64,000 nt of DNA from Ruminococcus sp. (lineage in GTDB: Bacteria; Bacillota; Clostridia; Oscillospirales; Acutalibacteraceae): assembly GCA_022510945.1 (NCBI GenBank), contig JAFLSK010000001.1, positions 105,340 through 169,339 on the forward strand. Direction: 5' to 3'. Shown piece after piece: positions 35,572 to 43,499 of this stretch; within the stretch, counting starts at the first letter, position 1, and the number at the start of each line of letters is the position of its first letter. The position numbers were made by a program, and so were the translations under genes. The notes under the pieces were generated by a model. The model was given only the letters and a program-made list of their open reading frames with translations, did no database searches and was not told the origin of the DNA.

Positions 35572-35987
35572 TGGAAGAATTTATATCACATTCGGTTAAA
35601 GAAACCGAAGACTTTGCTGAAGATTTCAGTAAAAACCTCAACGGCAACGAAATAATTGCGCTATACGGCGGACTGGGCGTTGGAAAAACTGCGTTCACTC
35701 GCGGTTTGGCGAGGGGCTTAGGCGTTGAGGATAATGTATCAAGTCCCACATTTGCTATCGTTAACGAATATATTGGTTCCCCGAATCTCTACCACTTTGA
35801 TATGTATCGCATAGAAAGCTGGAATGATCTCCATTCAATCGGCTTTTTTGATTATATCGGCAACGGTGTTGTTGCAATTGAGTGGAGCGAGAATATCGAG
35901 GGTGCATTACCCGATGATTCTATCAAAATTGAAATCCATAACGGCAGCAAAGAAAATGAAAGAATAATTAAAATCGAAGGGATTTAG
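35571..35987 (+). CDS. tsaE: tRNA threonylcarbamoyladenosine biosynthesis protein TsaE
   Basis: A P-loop ATPase of 138 residues that works with TsaB and TsaD to place t6A37 on ANN-decoding tRNAs. Walker A is GGLGVGKTAFTRGLARGLG, followed by SPTFAIVNEY and YHFDMYRI, and VAIEWSENI (Walker B-like). The ATG overlaps the fhs stop (TAATG). A structured 149-nt spacer, unusual inside this compact run, separates it from tsaB. Confidence 0.96.
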   Translation: MEEFISHSVKETEDFAEDFSKNLNGNEIIALYGGLGVGKTAFTRGLARGLGVEDNVSSPTFAIVNEYIGSPNLYHFDMYRIESWNDLHSIGFFDYIGNGVVAIEWSENIEGALPDDSIKIEIHNGSKENERIIKIEGI

Positions 35988-36136
35988 CGTGGAAATCACA
36001 CTAAATTGATTTATATTGCCCGCTCAGTTTGCCGTAAACAGCAACGAGCGATGGCTGAATTTCCATTTACGCCTTATCCGCCCACGGTAAGATTGTATGG
36101 AATTTAAACTTTAGTTTGTTTGTGGGCGGAAAGGCT
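35988..36136 (+). promoter_or_regulatory. Structured spacer between tsaE and tsaB, sequestering the tsaB SD
   Basis: First element: TGGAAAT (35990-35996) with ATTTCCA (36059-36065), enclosing GCC-CGCTC (36018-36025) with GAGCG-at-GGC (36046-36055), capped by GTTT/AAAC (36027-36030, 36036-36039). Second element: TCCGCCCAC (36077-36085) pairs perfectly with GTGGGCGGA (36122-36130), which lies at the tsaB ribosome-binding site. I see no open frame or promoter in it. It may be a cis-regulatory RNA or a small insertion. Confidence 0.55.
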
Positions 36137-36844
36137 ATGGAAATTAATTTGAAAATTCTTGCAGTAGATTCGTCCGCCAAGGCTTGCTCAGTAGCTTTGA
36201 CGGACGGAGATAAGATAATCGGCAGTTTCTTCATAAACACTGCTCTCACGCATAGTCAGACGCTTGTGCCTATGATTGACGCTGTTCTGAATAACACAAG
36301 TACAGAGTTGAGTTCTGTGGACGCTCTTGCGGTTTCTGTGGGACCGGGTTCTTTTACGGGAGTGCGTATCGGAGTAGCTGCTGTAAAAGGGATGGCTATG
36401 CCTCTTGAAAAGCCCTGTGTTTCTGTCTCAACGCTTGAGGCTATGGCGTATAACCTCATAAACGATGACTGTGTTGTGTGCGCTGTGATGGATGCTCGCT
36501 GTAATCAGGTGTATAACGCACTTTTCAAAATCAAGGACGGAGTTATTGAACGGCTTTGTGAGGATAGAGCGCTTTCGATTAACGAGCTTTATGACGAGAT
36601 TAAAACCTATGGAGAGAAAGTAGTCTTAGTAGGCGATGGGGCAGAGCTATGTTATAATTCCTATAAAGAATTAACATCTGATGTATTTATAGCTCCTGAG
36701 CACATAAGATATCAGAACGCTACAGGCGTAGCAATGGCCGCAAAGGTGAAAGAACATATAACCGCGACAGAGCTTATGCCGACCTACCTACGGCTTCCTC
36801 AGGCTGAAAGAGAGTTAAAGAAAAGATTGGAGAATCAAAAATGA
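36137..36844 (+). CDS. tsaB: tRNA threonylcarbamoyladenosine biosynthesis protein TsaB
   Basis: A 235-residue ASKHA-fold protein, partner and scaffold of TsaD in t6A synthesis. Characteristic features are ILAVDSSAKACSVAL, THSQTLVPMIDAVL, the VSVGPGSFTGVRIGVAAVKGMA signature and MDARCNQVYNALF. The ATG at 36137 is placed just after the GGGCGGAAAGG region; an in-frame TTG at 36116 would start inside the hairpin loop. It overlaps rpiB (ATGA). tsaD and rimI are not in the window. Confidence 0.95.
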   Translation: MEINLKILAVDSSAKACSVALTDGDKIIGSFFINTALTHSQTLVPMIDAVLNNTSTELSSVDALAVSVGPGSFTGVRIGVAAVKGMAMPLEKPCVSVSTLEAMAYNLINDDCVVCAVMDARCNQVYNALFKIKDGVIERLCEDRALSINELYDEIKTYGEKVVLVGDGAELCYNSYKELTSDVFIAPEHIRYQNATGVAMAAKVKEHITATELMPTYLRLPQAERELKKRLENQK

Positions 36845-37299
36845 TTGCACTTGGATGTGACCACGGCGGAATTAACCTTAAAAACGCCATTATTGAGTAT
36901 TTGAAGGAGAAGAATATCGAGTACAAGGACTTTGGCTGCTACACAGACGATAGCGTAGACTATCCTATATATGCTTACAAAGTAGCGAATACTGTTGCAA
37001 ACAAACAGGCTGAGCTTGGCATTCTTTGCTGTGGTACGGGAATCGGTATCTCAATTGCAGCTAATAAAGTTAAGGGTATTCGCGCCGCTGTTGTAAGCAA
37101 TGAATTTGGCGCAGAAATGACAAGACGTCACAATAATGCTAACATTCTTTGTATGGGCGGCAGGGTAACGAGTGAGGAGGACGCTGTTAAGTTCGCTGAC
37201 ATATTCCTTAATACTCCGTTCTCTGAAGATGAAGAGCGTCACACGAGACGCGTACAGATGCTTTCTGATATCGAATCGGGCATTTTCTGTGAGAAATAA
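36841..37299 (+). CDS. rpiB: Ribose 5-phosphate isomerase B
   Basis: Interconverts ribose 5-phosphate and ribulose 5-phosphate in the pentose phosphate pathway. The 152-residue RpiB/LacAB-fold protein has IALGCDHGGINLKN, GILCCGTGIGISIAANKVKGIRAA (with the catalytic Cys) and the RRHNNANILCMGGR region. It overlaps tsaB by four bases. Related sugar-phosphate isomerases are possible, but the motifs fit RpiB. Confidence 0.93.
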   Translation: MIALGCDHGGINLKNAIIEYLKEKNIEYKDFGCYTDDSVDYPIYAYKVANTVANKQAELGILCCGTGIGISIAANKVKGIRAAVVSNEFGAEMTRRHNNANILCMGGRVTSEEDAVKFADIFLNTPFSEDEERHTRRVQMLSDIESGIFCEK

Positions 37300-37425
37300 T
37301 TTCACAATTCAACTCTATTCTACAGAATGTTACAAATATCAGATAATGATTCAACATAAAATTACTCTATTGTAATAAAGATTAGCAAAAAATTTCATTT
37401 TTTTAAATTTATTTACAAAAACCCC

Positions 37426-37454
37426 TTGTTTTTTTTCGTTATTCGTATTATAAT
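37426..37454 (+). promoter_or_regulatory. Promoter of the small HTH regulator gene
   Basis: TTGTTT at 37426-37431 and TATAAT at 37449-37454, spacer 17, within the 215-bp AT-rich gap after rpiB. Otherwise I see only a weak ATTCT/AGAAT hairpin near 37316-37327 there. Confidence 0.65.
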
Positions 37455-37514
37455 AATCTCACATTGTTTTTAAAGAATTATTTAAATGAATTAAAATGTT
37501 CGGGGAGATAGAAA

Positions 37515-37766
37515 ATGAGATTAAGAAAACAAGAATTAGGCGATAGAAACCTTGTAGGACATCGCGTTGAGACTGTTAGAAAGAAAAAGGGTATGAAGCA
37601 GAAGGAACTTCTTGCTCAGCTTCAGGTTAACGGTGTAGATATGAACGCATCAGGTCTTTCGAAGCTTGAGGGACAGATAAGGTTTGTTACAGATGTTGAG
37701 CTCGTTGCTCTTGCTGATATTCTTGAGGTATCTGTGGATTATCTCCTTGGCAGAGAAAAAGTTTAA
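37515..37766 (+). CDS. XRE-family helix-turn-helix regulator (83 aa)
   Basis: An 83-residue protein that is almost entirely a Cro/CI-type helix-turn-helix: LVGHRVETVRKKKGMKQKELLAQL, then SGLSKLEGQIRFVTDVELVALADILEVSVDYLLG. There is no sensor or effector domain. SD is cggggaga. It has its own promoter and a bidirectional terminator shared with xerC, so it is an isolated unit. Such stand-alone regulators are common in Clostridia outside prophages too; no target is evident, and no phage genes surround it. Confidence 0.9.
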   Translation: MRLRKQELGDRNLVGHRVETVRKKKGMKQKELLAQLQVNGVDMNASGLSKLEGQIRFVTDVELVALADILEVSVDYLLGREKV

Positions 37767-37781
37767 TTATAACAATATTAA

Positions 37782-37814
37782 AAAGCCGAAACTTTTCAGA
37801 GTTTCGGCTTTAGT
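37782..37814. terminator. Bidirectional terminator between the HTH gene and xerC
   Basis: AAAGCCGAAACT (37782-37793) and AGTTTCGGCTTT (37800-37811) form a perfect 12-bp stem; the xerC stop codon lies at its edge. Confidence 0.9.
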
Positions 37815-38787
37815 TATTTTTGGGCTTAATTTTACTTAGGGGGTTACTCTGCGCAGCGTCTTTTAATTGCTGGTTGGATAGGTGGGTGTATATCTCAGTT
37901 GTACCAAGGTTTTCGTGCCCGAGAATATCCTTTAAAACACGAATATCAACCTCTCCGGTCTGATACATAAGCGTAGCGGCAGTGTGCCGGAGTTTATGAC
38001 AGGAGTAACCCTGGCTGTCGAGTCCGATTTTTTGTAAGTATTTATATACCATAGCTTGAATAGTCTTGGACGACATACGACGTCGATTTCTGCTTATGAA
38101 TAGCGCGTGTTTATCCTTAACATCGTCAACAGGTCGAACCTCTTTGTATGCGTTTATGGCGTCTATACACGCCTTATTAAGGTAAACAATACGTTCTTTG
38201 TTACCTTTACCGAGAACTCTCATAGTGTTATCAGTGCGAATGTCGGTGTAATTTAGACCTGCCATTTCAGAAAGACGAAGTCCGCAATTAAGAAACAGAG
38301 TTAGTATGCAGTAGTCACGGTGGTAATAATCGCCCTCGACAGCGTTAAGGAGTTCTATAGACTGTTCAAGTGTCAGATATTTTGGTAGAGCTTTTTTTGT
38401 CTTAGGAGTTTCTAAATCTTTTATAGGATTAGTTTCTATTAAATGATTTCGCTCAAGATATTTATAGAACTGACGTAGGGCAGAGGTTTTGCGCGCCCGA
38501 GTGGATTGGTTATTATTGCGCTCACGAAGAAGATAGTTCATAAACTCATATGTATCTCTCAGTGTAACGGTTTTAACAAGTTCAAGATCAACGTTATCAA
38601 TTTTTATTTCATTAAAATCGAGTGAACTGTCACACAAACCACGATTCTTATTAATATATCGAAAGAAAGTGCGAAGGTCGATATAATACTCGTCAACAGT
38701 CTTAACTCCGCGACCTTTTATGTTTTGCATATAGAGAAGGAACTGTTTTATTATATCGGGAGCCTCGCTCATAAAGTCTACAGCCAT
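37810..38787 (-). CDS. xerC: Tyrosine recombinase XerC/XerD-like
   Basis: A 325-residue integrase-fold recombinase, probably resolving chromosome dimers at dif. It has an N-terminal SAM-like core-binding domain (residues 1-120) and a catalytic domain with the expected residues: Arg in NCGLRLSEMAGL, Lys in LGKGNKERIVYL, His and Arg in HKLRHTAATLMYQ, His in LGHENLGTTEIYTH, and the nucleophilic Tyr in that last motif. SD is gaaaggtgg. It stands alone beside the HTH gene and a 584-bp gap. A chromosomal Xer is more likely than an element integrase, as no element genes or repeats are seen. Confidence 0.85.
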   Translation of the reverse strand: MAVDFMSEAPDIIKQFLLYMQNIKGRGVKTVDEYYIDLRTFFRYINKNRGLCDSSLDFNEIKIDNVDLELVKTVTLRDTYEFMNYLLRERNNNQSTRARKTSALRQFYKYLERNHLIETNPIKDLETPKTKKALPKYLTLEQSIELLNAVEGDYYHRDYCILTLFLNCGLRLSEMAGLNYTDIRTDNTMRVLGKGNKERIVYLNKACIDAINAYKEVRPVDDVKDKHALFISRNRRRMSSKTIQAMVYKYLQKIGLDSQGYSCHKLRHTAATLMYQTGEVDIRVLKDILGHENLGTTEIYTHLSNQQLKDAAQSNPLSKIKPKNN

Positions 38788-39371
38788 AATAAACCACCTT
38801 TCTTTTTTTATAATATTATATCATACGGGAAGAGGATTATAATTCTTATTAGGAAAATTATACAAAATGAATATTTTATATAATTCAGGGGAGCGCTTAA
38901 AGTGGATATTGTGTAATAGGAGGTGTTTCGATGGGTGTTTTATATCATTCAATTCATCAGTTATAATAAACATTATTATATAAATTAGTATATATAATTG
39001 TCATTACATAAAATTGTTTAGTAAATATACTTCTACAATTAATTTTTTTGTTTGTATTTAATTACGAAGCTGTGTAAACATAAAATTATTTTTATTGTAT
39101 ACAAGAAAAGTTTTTTACAGACAATTTTTATAAGTGATACATTGATTTAAGCTTTATAAAAATCTATGCAATACATTGTCACAACTCGTTAGATGACGTA
39201 CGACATATTATAATTTAAAAGGGTCCGTTTACCCTCTGTTCACCTTGTGTTTAAAACTAAAATATTTTGTATAATTAAATTTACGGTTTTCCACACTGTT
39301 TTAACAATATTTTGTATAGTTGGGAAGTTTATACTATTTGTAATATTTACAAAAGATGAAAAGCGGACTTA
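38788..39371. other. 584-bp AT-rich intergenic gap
   Basis: No gene of normal size is visible. It contains the xerC upstream region (TATAAT-like boxes near 38812), a tiny ORF with a strong SD at 38931, a small AGGGT/ACCCT hairpin at about 39221-39236 and long A/T runs. I found no palindrome pair that convincingly matches a Firmicute dif site, no repeats and no tRNA. Confidence 0.6.
38931..38966 (+). CDS. Possible 11-residue peptide (MGVLYHSIHQL)
   Basis: An ATG preceded by a perfect AGGAGGTG at seven bases' distance starts an 11-codon frame ending in TAA. A TATATAAT box lies about 50 bases upstream. The SD strength is the only coding evidence; the frame could be a leader peptide or chance. 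Confidence 0.25.
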   Translation: MGVLYHSIHQL

Positions 39372-39391
39372 TCATATTACGATAAATCCGC
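39363..39391 (-). terminator. Terminator at the end of the radA operon
   Basis: On the minus strand GCGGATTTAT and ATAAGTCCGC pair (one G-T) around the stop codon, followed by a T-rich TTTTCATCTTTT. Confidence 0.7.
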
Positions 39392-40061
39392 CTATATCAT
39401 ATAAATTATTCTCAGTTAAGCAAACAATATTTATATTTTTACTGTCGCAGAACTGCTTTATACCTTTGCAGTTTGGGTGGTTATCTATATCTCCTGTAAA
39501 GTATACGTTTTCGTTGTAGCTAAAGCAACAGCCGCCTATAAATCCGTAATTAACGCCTTTTAGTTCTATACATCCGCTTTCTATCAAAAGCCCCTCTACC
39601 CCATTTTGTGATATTGTATCAAAAATAGCTCTATCTGACGTTATAAAACTGTCTCTGATTATAGCGGTGGAACATTTTGTATAGCCTTGGTTCACATTAA
39701 TTATTTCAATTTCATTTTTAATGCAGTATTTTTTTACAGAGTTGTCGAGCGCTTTCGTGTTGCAATAAAGCTTATTTTGTAGATATACAGCGTTCAGAAG
39801 AACGTTACCCGGATATTTAACGGAAATATCTTTTTCCGTTTCTATCACGTTGTATCCCATTTTCTGTATAGTTTCTATTAGCGTTTTGCATTCCTTAAGT
39901 ACAAAGAAGGTATCGTTTATCCTAAGGCACTGCATATCCGCATGCCGTCTTTCAAACGGCAACAATGTTTTCATATTCTCGGATTCTATTATTCTAAAGC
40001 CGAGCCTGCGTAGATTTTCGTTAACCTGCGCAAGCTCGGTCGACATTATTAAACTATTCAC
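39372..40061 (-). CDS. DUF6873-like protein of unknown function
   Basis: A 229-residue soluble protein I cannot assign with certainty. It resembles the DUF6873 family, described as having a guanidino-group-modifying (GME, deiminase-like) fold. Suggestive patches are ERRHADMQCLRIND, NQGYTKCSTAIIRDSFITSD, YGFIGGCCFSY and FTGDIDNHPNCKGI. The GTG start at 40061 overlaps the radA stop and has GAGG upstream in radA; an ATG 15 bases later is possible. Translational coupling to radA suggests co-expression, but no shared function is known. It ends the minus-strand operon. Confidence 0.7.
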   Translation of the reverse strand: MNSLIMSTELAQVNENLRRLGFRIIESENMKTLLPFERRHADMQCLRINDTFFVLKECKTLIETIQKMGYNVIETEKDISVKYPGNVLLNAVYLQNKLYCNTKALDNSVKKYCIKNEIEIINVNQGYTKCSTAIIRDSFITSDRAIFDTISQNGVEGLLIESGCIELKGVNYGFIGGCCFSYNENVYFTGDIDNHPNCKGIKQFCDSKNINIVCLTENNLYDIGGFIVI

Positions 40062-41412
40062 TTAGCGCCTCAAAAGCCTGTCTGATATTTCGCACACCAA
40101 CGATTTCTGCGCCGTGTGAGTCGATACCCTTTGCGTTATGATATGGTAAAACTATTTTATTAAATCCGAGCCTTACCGCCTCATTAACTCTCTGTTGCGC
40201 CTGAGAAACTGAGCGTATTTCACCTGCAAGTCCGATTTCGCCAAATGCAACGGCATTCTCAAGAATAGGAGTGTCCTTGAGACTGCTGATAAGAGCCATA
40301 CATATAGCAAGATCAACGGCAGGCTCGTCTATACGCAGACCGCCTACAATATTCACATATGCGTCCATATTATTGAAATAATACCCGGCGCGTTTTTCGA
40401 GCACGGCGAGCAAAAGCGAAAGCCTGTTGTAATCAAATCCTGTGGACATTCTTCGAGCGTTTCCGTATCCCGATTGAGTTGCAAGTCCTTGAATTTCAGT
40501 GAGTATCGGTCTTGTGCCTTCTAATGAGCAAGTAACACAAGTTCCCGAGACATTCTTCGGCCTGCCTGAGAGCATCATACGGGAAGGATTTTCGATTTCC
40601 TGCAAGCCCTTGTCAGTCATCTCGAATACGCCGATTTCGTTCGTAGAGCCGAAACGGTTCTTAACCGCACGCAGAATCCTGCACGACATTTGCTTATCGC
40701 CTTCAATATAAAGTACAGTGTCCACAATATGCTCAAGCACCTTAGGACCCGCAATAGAGCCTTCCTTATTTACATGACCGACCACGATTACGGGAATATC
40801 ATAGTCCTTAGCCGTGTGCATTATGAGGTTAGTACACTCGCGCACCTGCGTTATACTGCCCGCAGAGGACGTAAGCCCGTTAATCATCATAGTCTGAATT
40901 GAGTCTATCATAACGAGCTCAGGTTTTTCTTGTTTGATTTCCTCGCATACAATTTCAGCGTCAGTTTCTGTCATAATTCTTAGATTGTCGTTGTTGACGC
41001 CGAGCCTGTCCGCCCTCAGCTTCAGCTGACGTAGTGATTCCTCACCCGAAACATAGAGAATATTTACATTATTTAAATTACAGCAAATCTGCATTAAAAT
41101 AGTTGATTTTCCGATTCCGGGATCGCCGCCGAGAAGGATTAAACTTCCCTTCACTATTCCGCCGCCTAAAACTCTGTTGAGTTCCGAAAAGCCTGTGTCA
41201 AACCGTTCTTCGGATTTGGTTGAAATTTCGGTCACAGATACAGGTTTAGAATATGCCGAAACACGCTTTCTGACGGATAGATTATCCTTAACGGATTCCT
41301 TGATTTCCTCCTGCATTGTGTTCCATTCGCCGCAGCCCGGACATTTTCCGTACCATTTTGGGCTTTCGTAGCCGCATTCGTTGCATATAAACGCACTTTT
41401 AATCTTAGCCAT
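40054..41412 (-). CDS. radA: DNA repair protein RadA
   Basis: A RecA-related ATPase of 452 residues that helps branch migration in recombinational repair. In order: an N-terminal C4 zinc finger (CNECGYESPKWYGKCPGC), a RecA-like core with Walker A GGDPGIGKSTILMQ, the RadA-specific KNRFGSTNEIGVFEM motif, and a Lon-protease-like C-terminal domain (GGLRIDEPAVDLAICMAL, FGEIGLAGEIRSV) without the catalytic pair. It lies 9 bases after cwlD. Confidence 0.97.
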   Translation of the reverse strand: MAKIKSAFICNECGYESPKWYGKCPGCGEWNTMQEEIKESVKDNLSVRKRVSAYSKPVSVTEISTKSEERFDTGFSELNRVLGGGIVKGSLILLGGDPGIGKSTILMQICCNLNNVNILYVSGEESLRQLKLRADRLGVNNDNLRIMTETDAEIVCEEIKQEKPELVMIDSIQTMMINGLTSSAGSITQVRECTNLIMHTAKDYDIPVIVVGHVNKEGSIAGPKVLEHIVDTVLYIEGDKQMSCRILRAVKNRFGSTNEIGVFEMTDKGLQEIENPSRMMLSGRPKNVSGTCVTCSLEGTRPILTEIQGLATQSGYGNARRMSTGFDYNRLSLLLAVLEKRAGYYFNNMDAYVNIVGGLRIDEPAVDLAICMALISSLKDTPILENAVAFGEIGLAGEIRSVSQAQQRVNEAVRLGFNKIVLPYHNAKGIDSHGAEIVGVRNIRQAFEALSE

Positions 41413-41421
41413 AATATAACC

Positions 41422-42126
41422 TCAATTATTTATGTAATCCATAAAGCCTGCAAAAATCGCAAAGACTATTTTATCCTGATATTCCTCAGTGTTTAACTTC
41501 CGTGATTCTTCATAGTTCGAGATAAAACCACATTCAACTATAACCGCAGGAACGTTCGTGTTATTCAGCAGAAAAATTTCAGTGCCCGCGGGTTTGCACT
41601 CACGCGTGTTATCCGGTTGTATAAGTAATCTGACATCGTCACGAATTGCTGTGGCAAGAGATAAACTTTTTTCATTATTTGCAGAGTAAAATATCTGCGT
41701 TCCGTGATATTGTTCCTGAGTGAATTTGTTCTGATGTATACTTATTACCACGTTGCTTTCGTTTTCGTTGAAGATATCGAGCCGATTATGCATATCCGAA
41801 ACCTTACGATTACGCAAGGTTTCTCCCTCAGCGTTAACCATTTCGTCCTCAGAGCGTGTCATTACCACCTTATACCCTGCGGTTTTAAACACGTCAGCGA
41901 GCTTATTGGCAATAGAAAGGTTTATGTCTTTTTCGGTAATATCATTGGCGACAGCGCCGCCGTCCTCACCGCCGTGACCCGCGTCAATAACAACTGTAAC
42001 GTCATTGTTTATAACATTTGAATTAGCGTCAGTATAGCGTTCAAGATTAAAAAATGCAACGAAAACAAGAAAAATATATATTAAAAATAAGCTGATGGTA
42101 ATTAAGTATATTTTTTTAAACCGCAT
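41422..42126 (-). CDS. cwlD: N-acetylmuramoyl-L-alanine amidase CwlD
   Basis: An Amidase_3 zinc enzyme, 234 residues, with an N-terminal signal-anchor (residues 5-25) and one catalytic domain: VVIDAGHGGEDGG (first zinc ligand), an Asn/Arg-rich region, SIHQNKF (zinc His) and VIVECGFISNYEE (catalytic Glu). Size and lack of wall-binding repeats fit CwlD, which removes side peptides so that muramic-delta-lactam can form in spore cortex. The ATG at 42126 has GGTGAGAT upstream; the earlier in-frame ATG is less likely. Surrounded by exoA and radA, near sigK. Confidence 0.9.
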   Translation of the reverse strand: MRFKKIYLITISLFLIYIFLVFVAFFNLERYTDANSNVINNDVTVVIDAGHGGEDGGAVANDITEKDINLSIANKLADVFKTAGYKVVMTRSEDEMVNAEGETLRNRKVSDMHNRLDIFNENESNVVISIHQNKFTQEQYHGTQIFYSANNEKSLSLATAIRDDVRLLIQPDNTRECKPAGTEIFLLNNTNVPAVIVECGFISNYEESRKLNTEEYQDKIVFAIFAGFMDYINN

Positions 42127-42173
42127 AATCTCACCAATAAATTGTATGAAATTCTGCAATTTATATGACTTAA

Positions 42174-42926
42174 CTAAATATCAATTTCGAGCATAACCGG
42201 ACAATGGTCGGAGCCAAATACATCTGTGTATATGTCAGTGTTTATGATTTTATTTTTGATACTGTCGGACACTATGAAATAATCAATCCGCCATCCCGCA
42301 TTGTTTTTACGCGCGTTAAAGCGGTATGACCACCAGGAATAAACGCCTGTAGTATCAGGATGCTGATAACGCCAACTGTCCGTAAAGCCTGCATCTAACA
42401 GCTCGCCGAATTTGCCGCGTTCTTCATCAGAAAAGCCTGCGTTTCCGCGGTTGCTTTTCGGGTTTTTGAGGTCAATTTCCTGATGAGCAACATTTAAGTC
42501 ACCACAGAGAATAACCGGTTTCTTCTCGTTTAACTCAAGCATATAAGCACGCAAATCGTCCTCGAACTCCATACGGTAATCTATCCGTTTAAGCCCGTCC
42601 TGAGCATTAGGAGTATAACAGCAAAGCAAATAAAAACTATCAAACTCGCAGGTTATAACTCTTCCCTCGTCAGTATGTTTGTCATTAACGCCGAATGTTA
42701 CGTTAAGCGGTTTTATTTTAGTGTAGACTGCTGTTCCCGAATATCCCTTTTTTATAGCACTGAAAAAATATTTTTCATATCCTTCGGGTGAAAAATCAGC
42801 TTGATCGGGTTGCATTTTTGTTTCTTGAATACAGAAGATATCTGCGTTAATCTCGCTGAAAATATCCGCAAAGCCTTTATTAAGACAGGCTCGAAAGCCG
42901 TTTACGTTCCACGATACCATTTTCAT
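42174..42926 (-). CDS. exoA: Exodeoxyribonuclease III
   Basis: A 250-residue AP endonuclease and 3'-5' exonuclease of the exonuclease III family, acting in base-excision repair. Motifs: MKMVSWNVNGFRACL, FCIQETKM (catalytic Glu), YSWWSYRFNARKNNAGWRIDYF, and SDHCPVMLEI (catalytic Asp-His). The SD (aaagg) is about 12 bases upstream. Same-strand neighbour of cwlD and the metalloprotease gene. Confidence 0.97.
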   Translation of the reverse strand: MKMVSWNVNGFRACLNKGFADIFSEINADIFCIQETKMQPDQADFSPEGYEKYFFSAIKKGYSGTAVYTKIKPLNVTFGVNDKHTDEGRVITCEFDSFYLLCCYTPNAQDGLKRIDYRMEFEDDLRAYMLELNEKKPVILCGDLNVAHQEIDLKNPKSNRGNAGFSDEERGKFGELLDAGFTDSWRYQHPDTTGVYSWWSYRFNARKNNAGWRIDYFIVSDSIKNKIINTDIYTDVFGSDHCPVMLEIDI

Positions 42927-42944
42927 ATTAGTTTAAACAACCTT

Positions 42945-43499
42945 TCATATATAGATCTTGTTCATTTCTTTTCTGATTCTTTTGTAATCAGGGCAGTATT
43001 TTTGAACAATTTTATAAAAATTCTGACTGTGATCGTGCACTAAAAGGTGCGAAAATTCGTGTACAATAACGTAATTAATCTGCTCCTCGGTGCAATATAT
43101 AAGATTTGTGTTGAGTGTAATTATACATTTTTCGTAATTACAGCTTCCCCAACGCGATTTCATTGTTCTCATCTTAAGTTGTGGTAAATTGATAAAGTAT
43201 TCAGCAGAAAAGAGTTCATAAACATTTTTAAAAGTATCCGAAATAAAGCGGGTAAATTCTTCGAGTGTAAAAACAGGATTTGGCTCAGTTACGCTGATAT
43301 TTTTGAATTTATCGATTGCTGAGAGTATAAAATCTGATTTTCGAAGTACAAAGTCATCTATATACTTCACCCCTACCCTGCTATTGGCTGAAACTAAAAC
43401 AGTTAAATCCGGTTTTACGCGCAGATTGATGTTCTTAACACGCTTACGCTGTAGGTCATATTTTATTATCGTTCCTTTATAATTTACTTCTCTTACCAT
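42945..43499 (-). CDS. YgjP-type metallopeptidase domain protein
   Basis: A 184-residue protein of the YgjP/DUF45 (SprT-like) family. It has WGSCNYEKCIITLN and the zinc-binding motif HEFSHLLVHDHSQNFY, i.e. HExxH with a downstream His. Proteolysis by this family is presumed, and the substrate is unknown. It abuts sigK (start right after its stop) and precedes exoA, so it is probably part of the same transcript. Confidence 0.88.
   Translation of the reverse strand: MVREVNYKGTIIKYDLQRKRVKNINLRVKPDLTVLVSANSRVGVKYIDDFVLRKSDFILSAIDKFKNISVTEPNPVFTLEEFTRFISDTFKNVYELFSAEYFINLPQLKMRTMKSRWGSCNYEKCIITLNTNLIYCTEEQINYVIVHEFSHLLVHDHSQNFYKIVQKYCPDYKRIRKEMNKIYI

Noticed and set aside
37515..37766. Prophage repressor
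   Set aside because: The small XRE protein has no phage genes around it and is bounded by its own promoter and terminator.
39290..39310. DnaA-box-like TTTTCCACA near 39288
   Set aside because: A single imperfect box without a cluster, dnaA or other origin genes does not indicate an origin.
38788..39371. dif site for the nearby XerC
   Set aside because: No 28-bp sequence with two matching Xer arms around a 6-bp centre could be found by eye.
39247..39519. Plus-strand 90-codon hydrophobic frame at the edge of the 584-bp gap
   Set aside because: AT-rich composition gives Phe/Ile runs by chance; it runs into the antisense of the DUF6873-like gene and has no SD.
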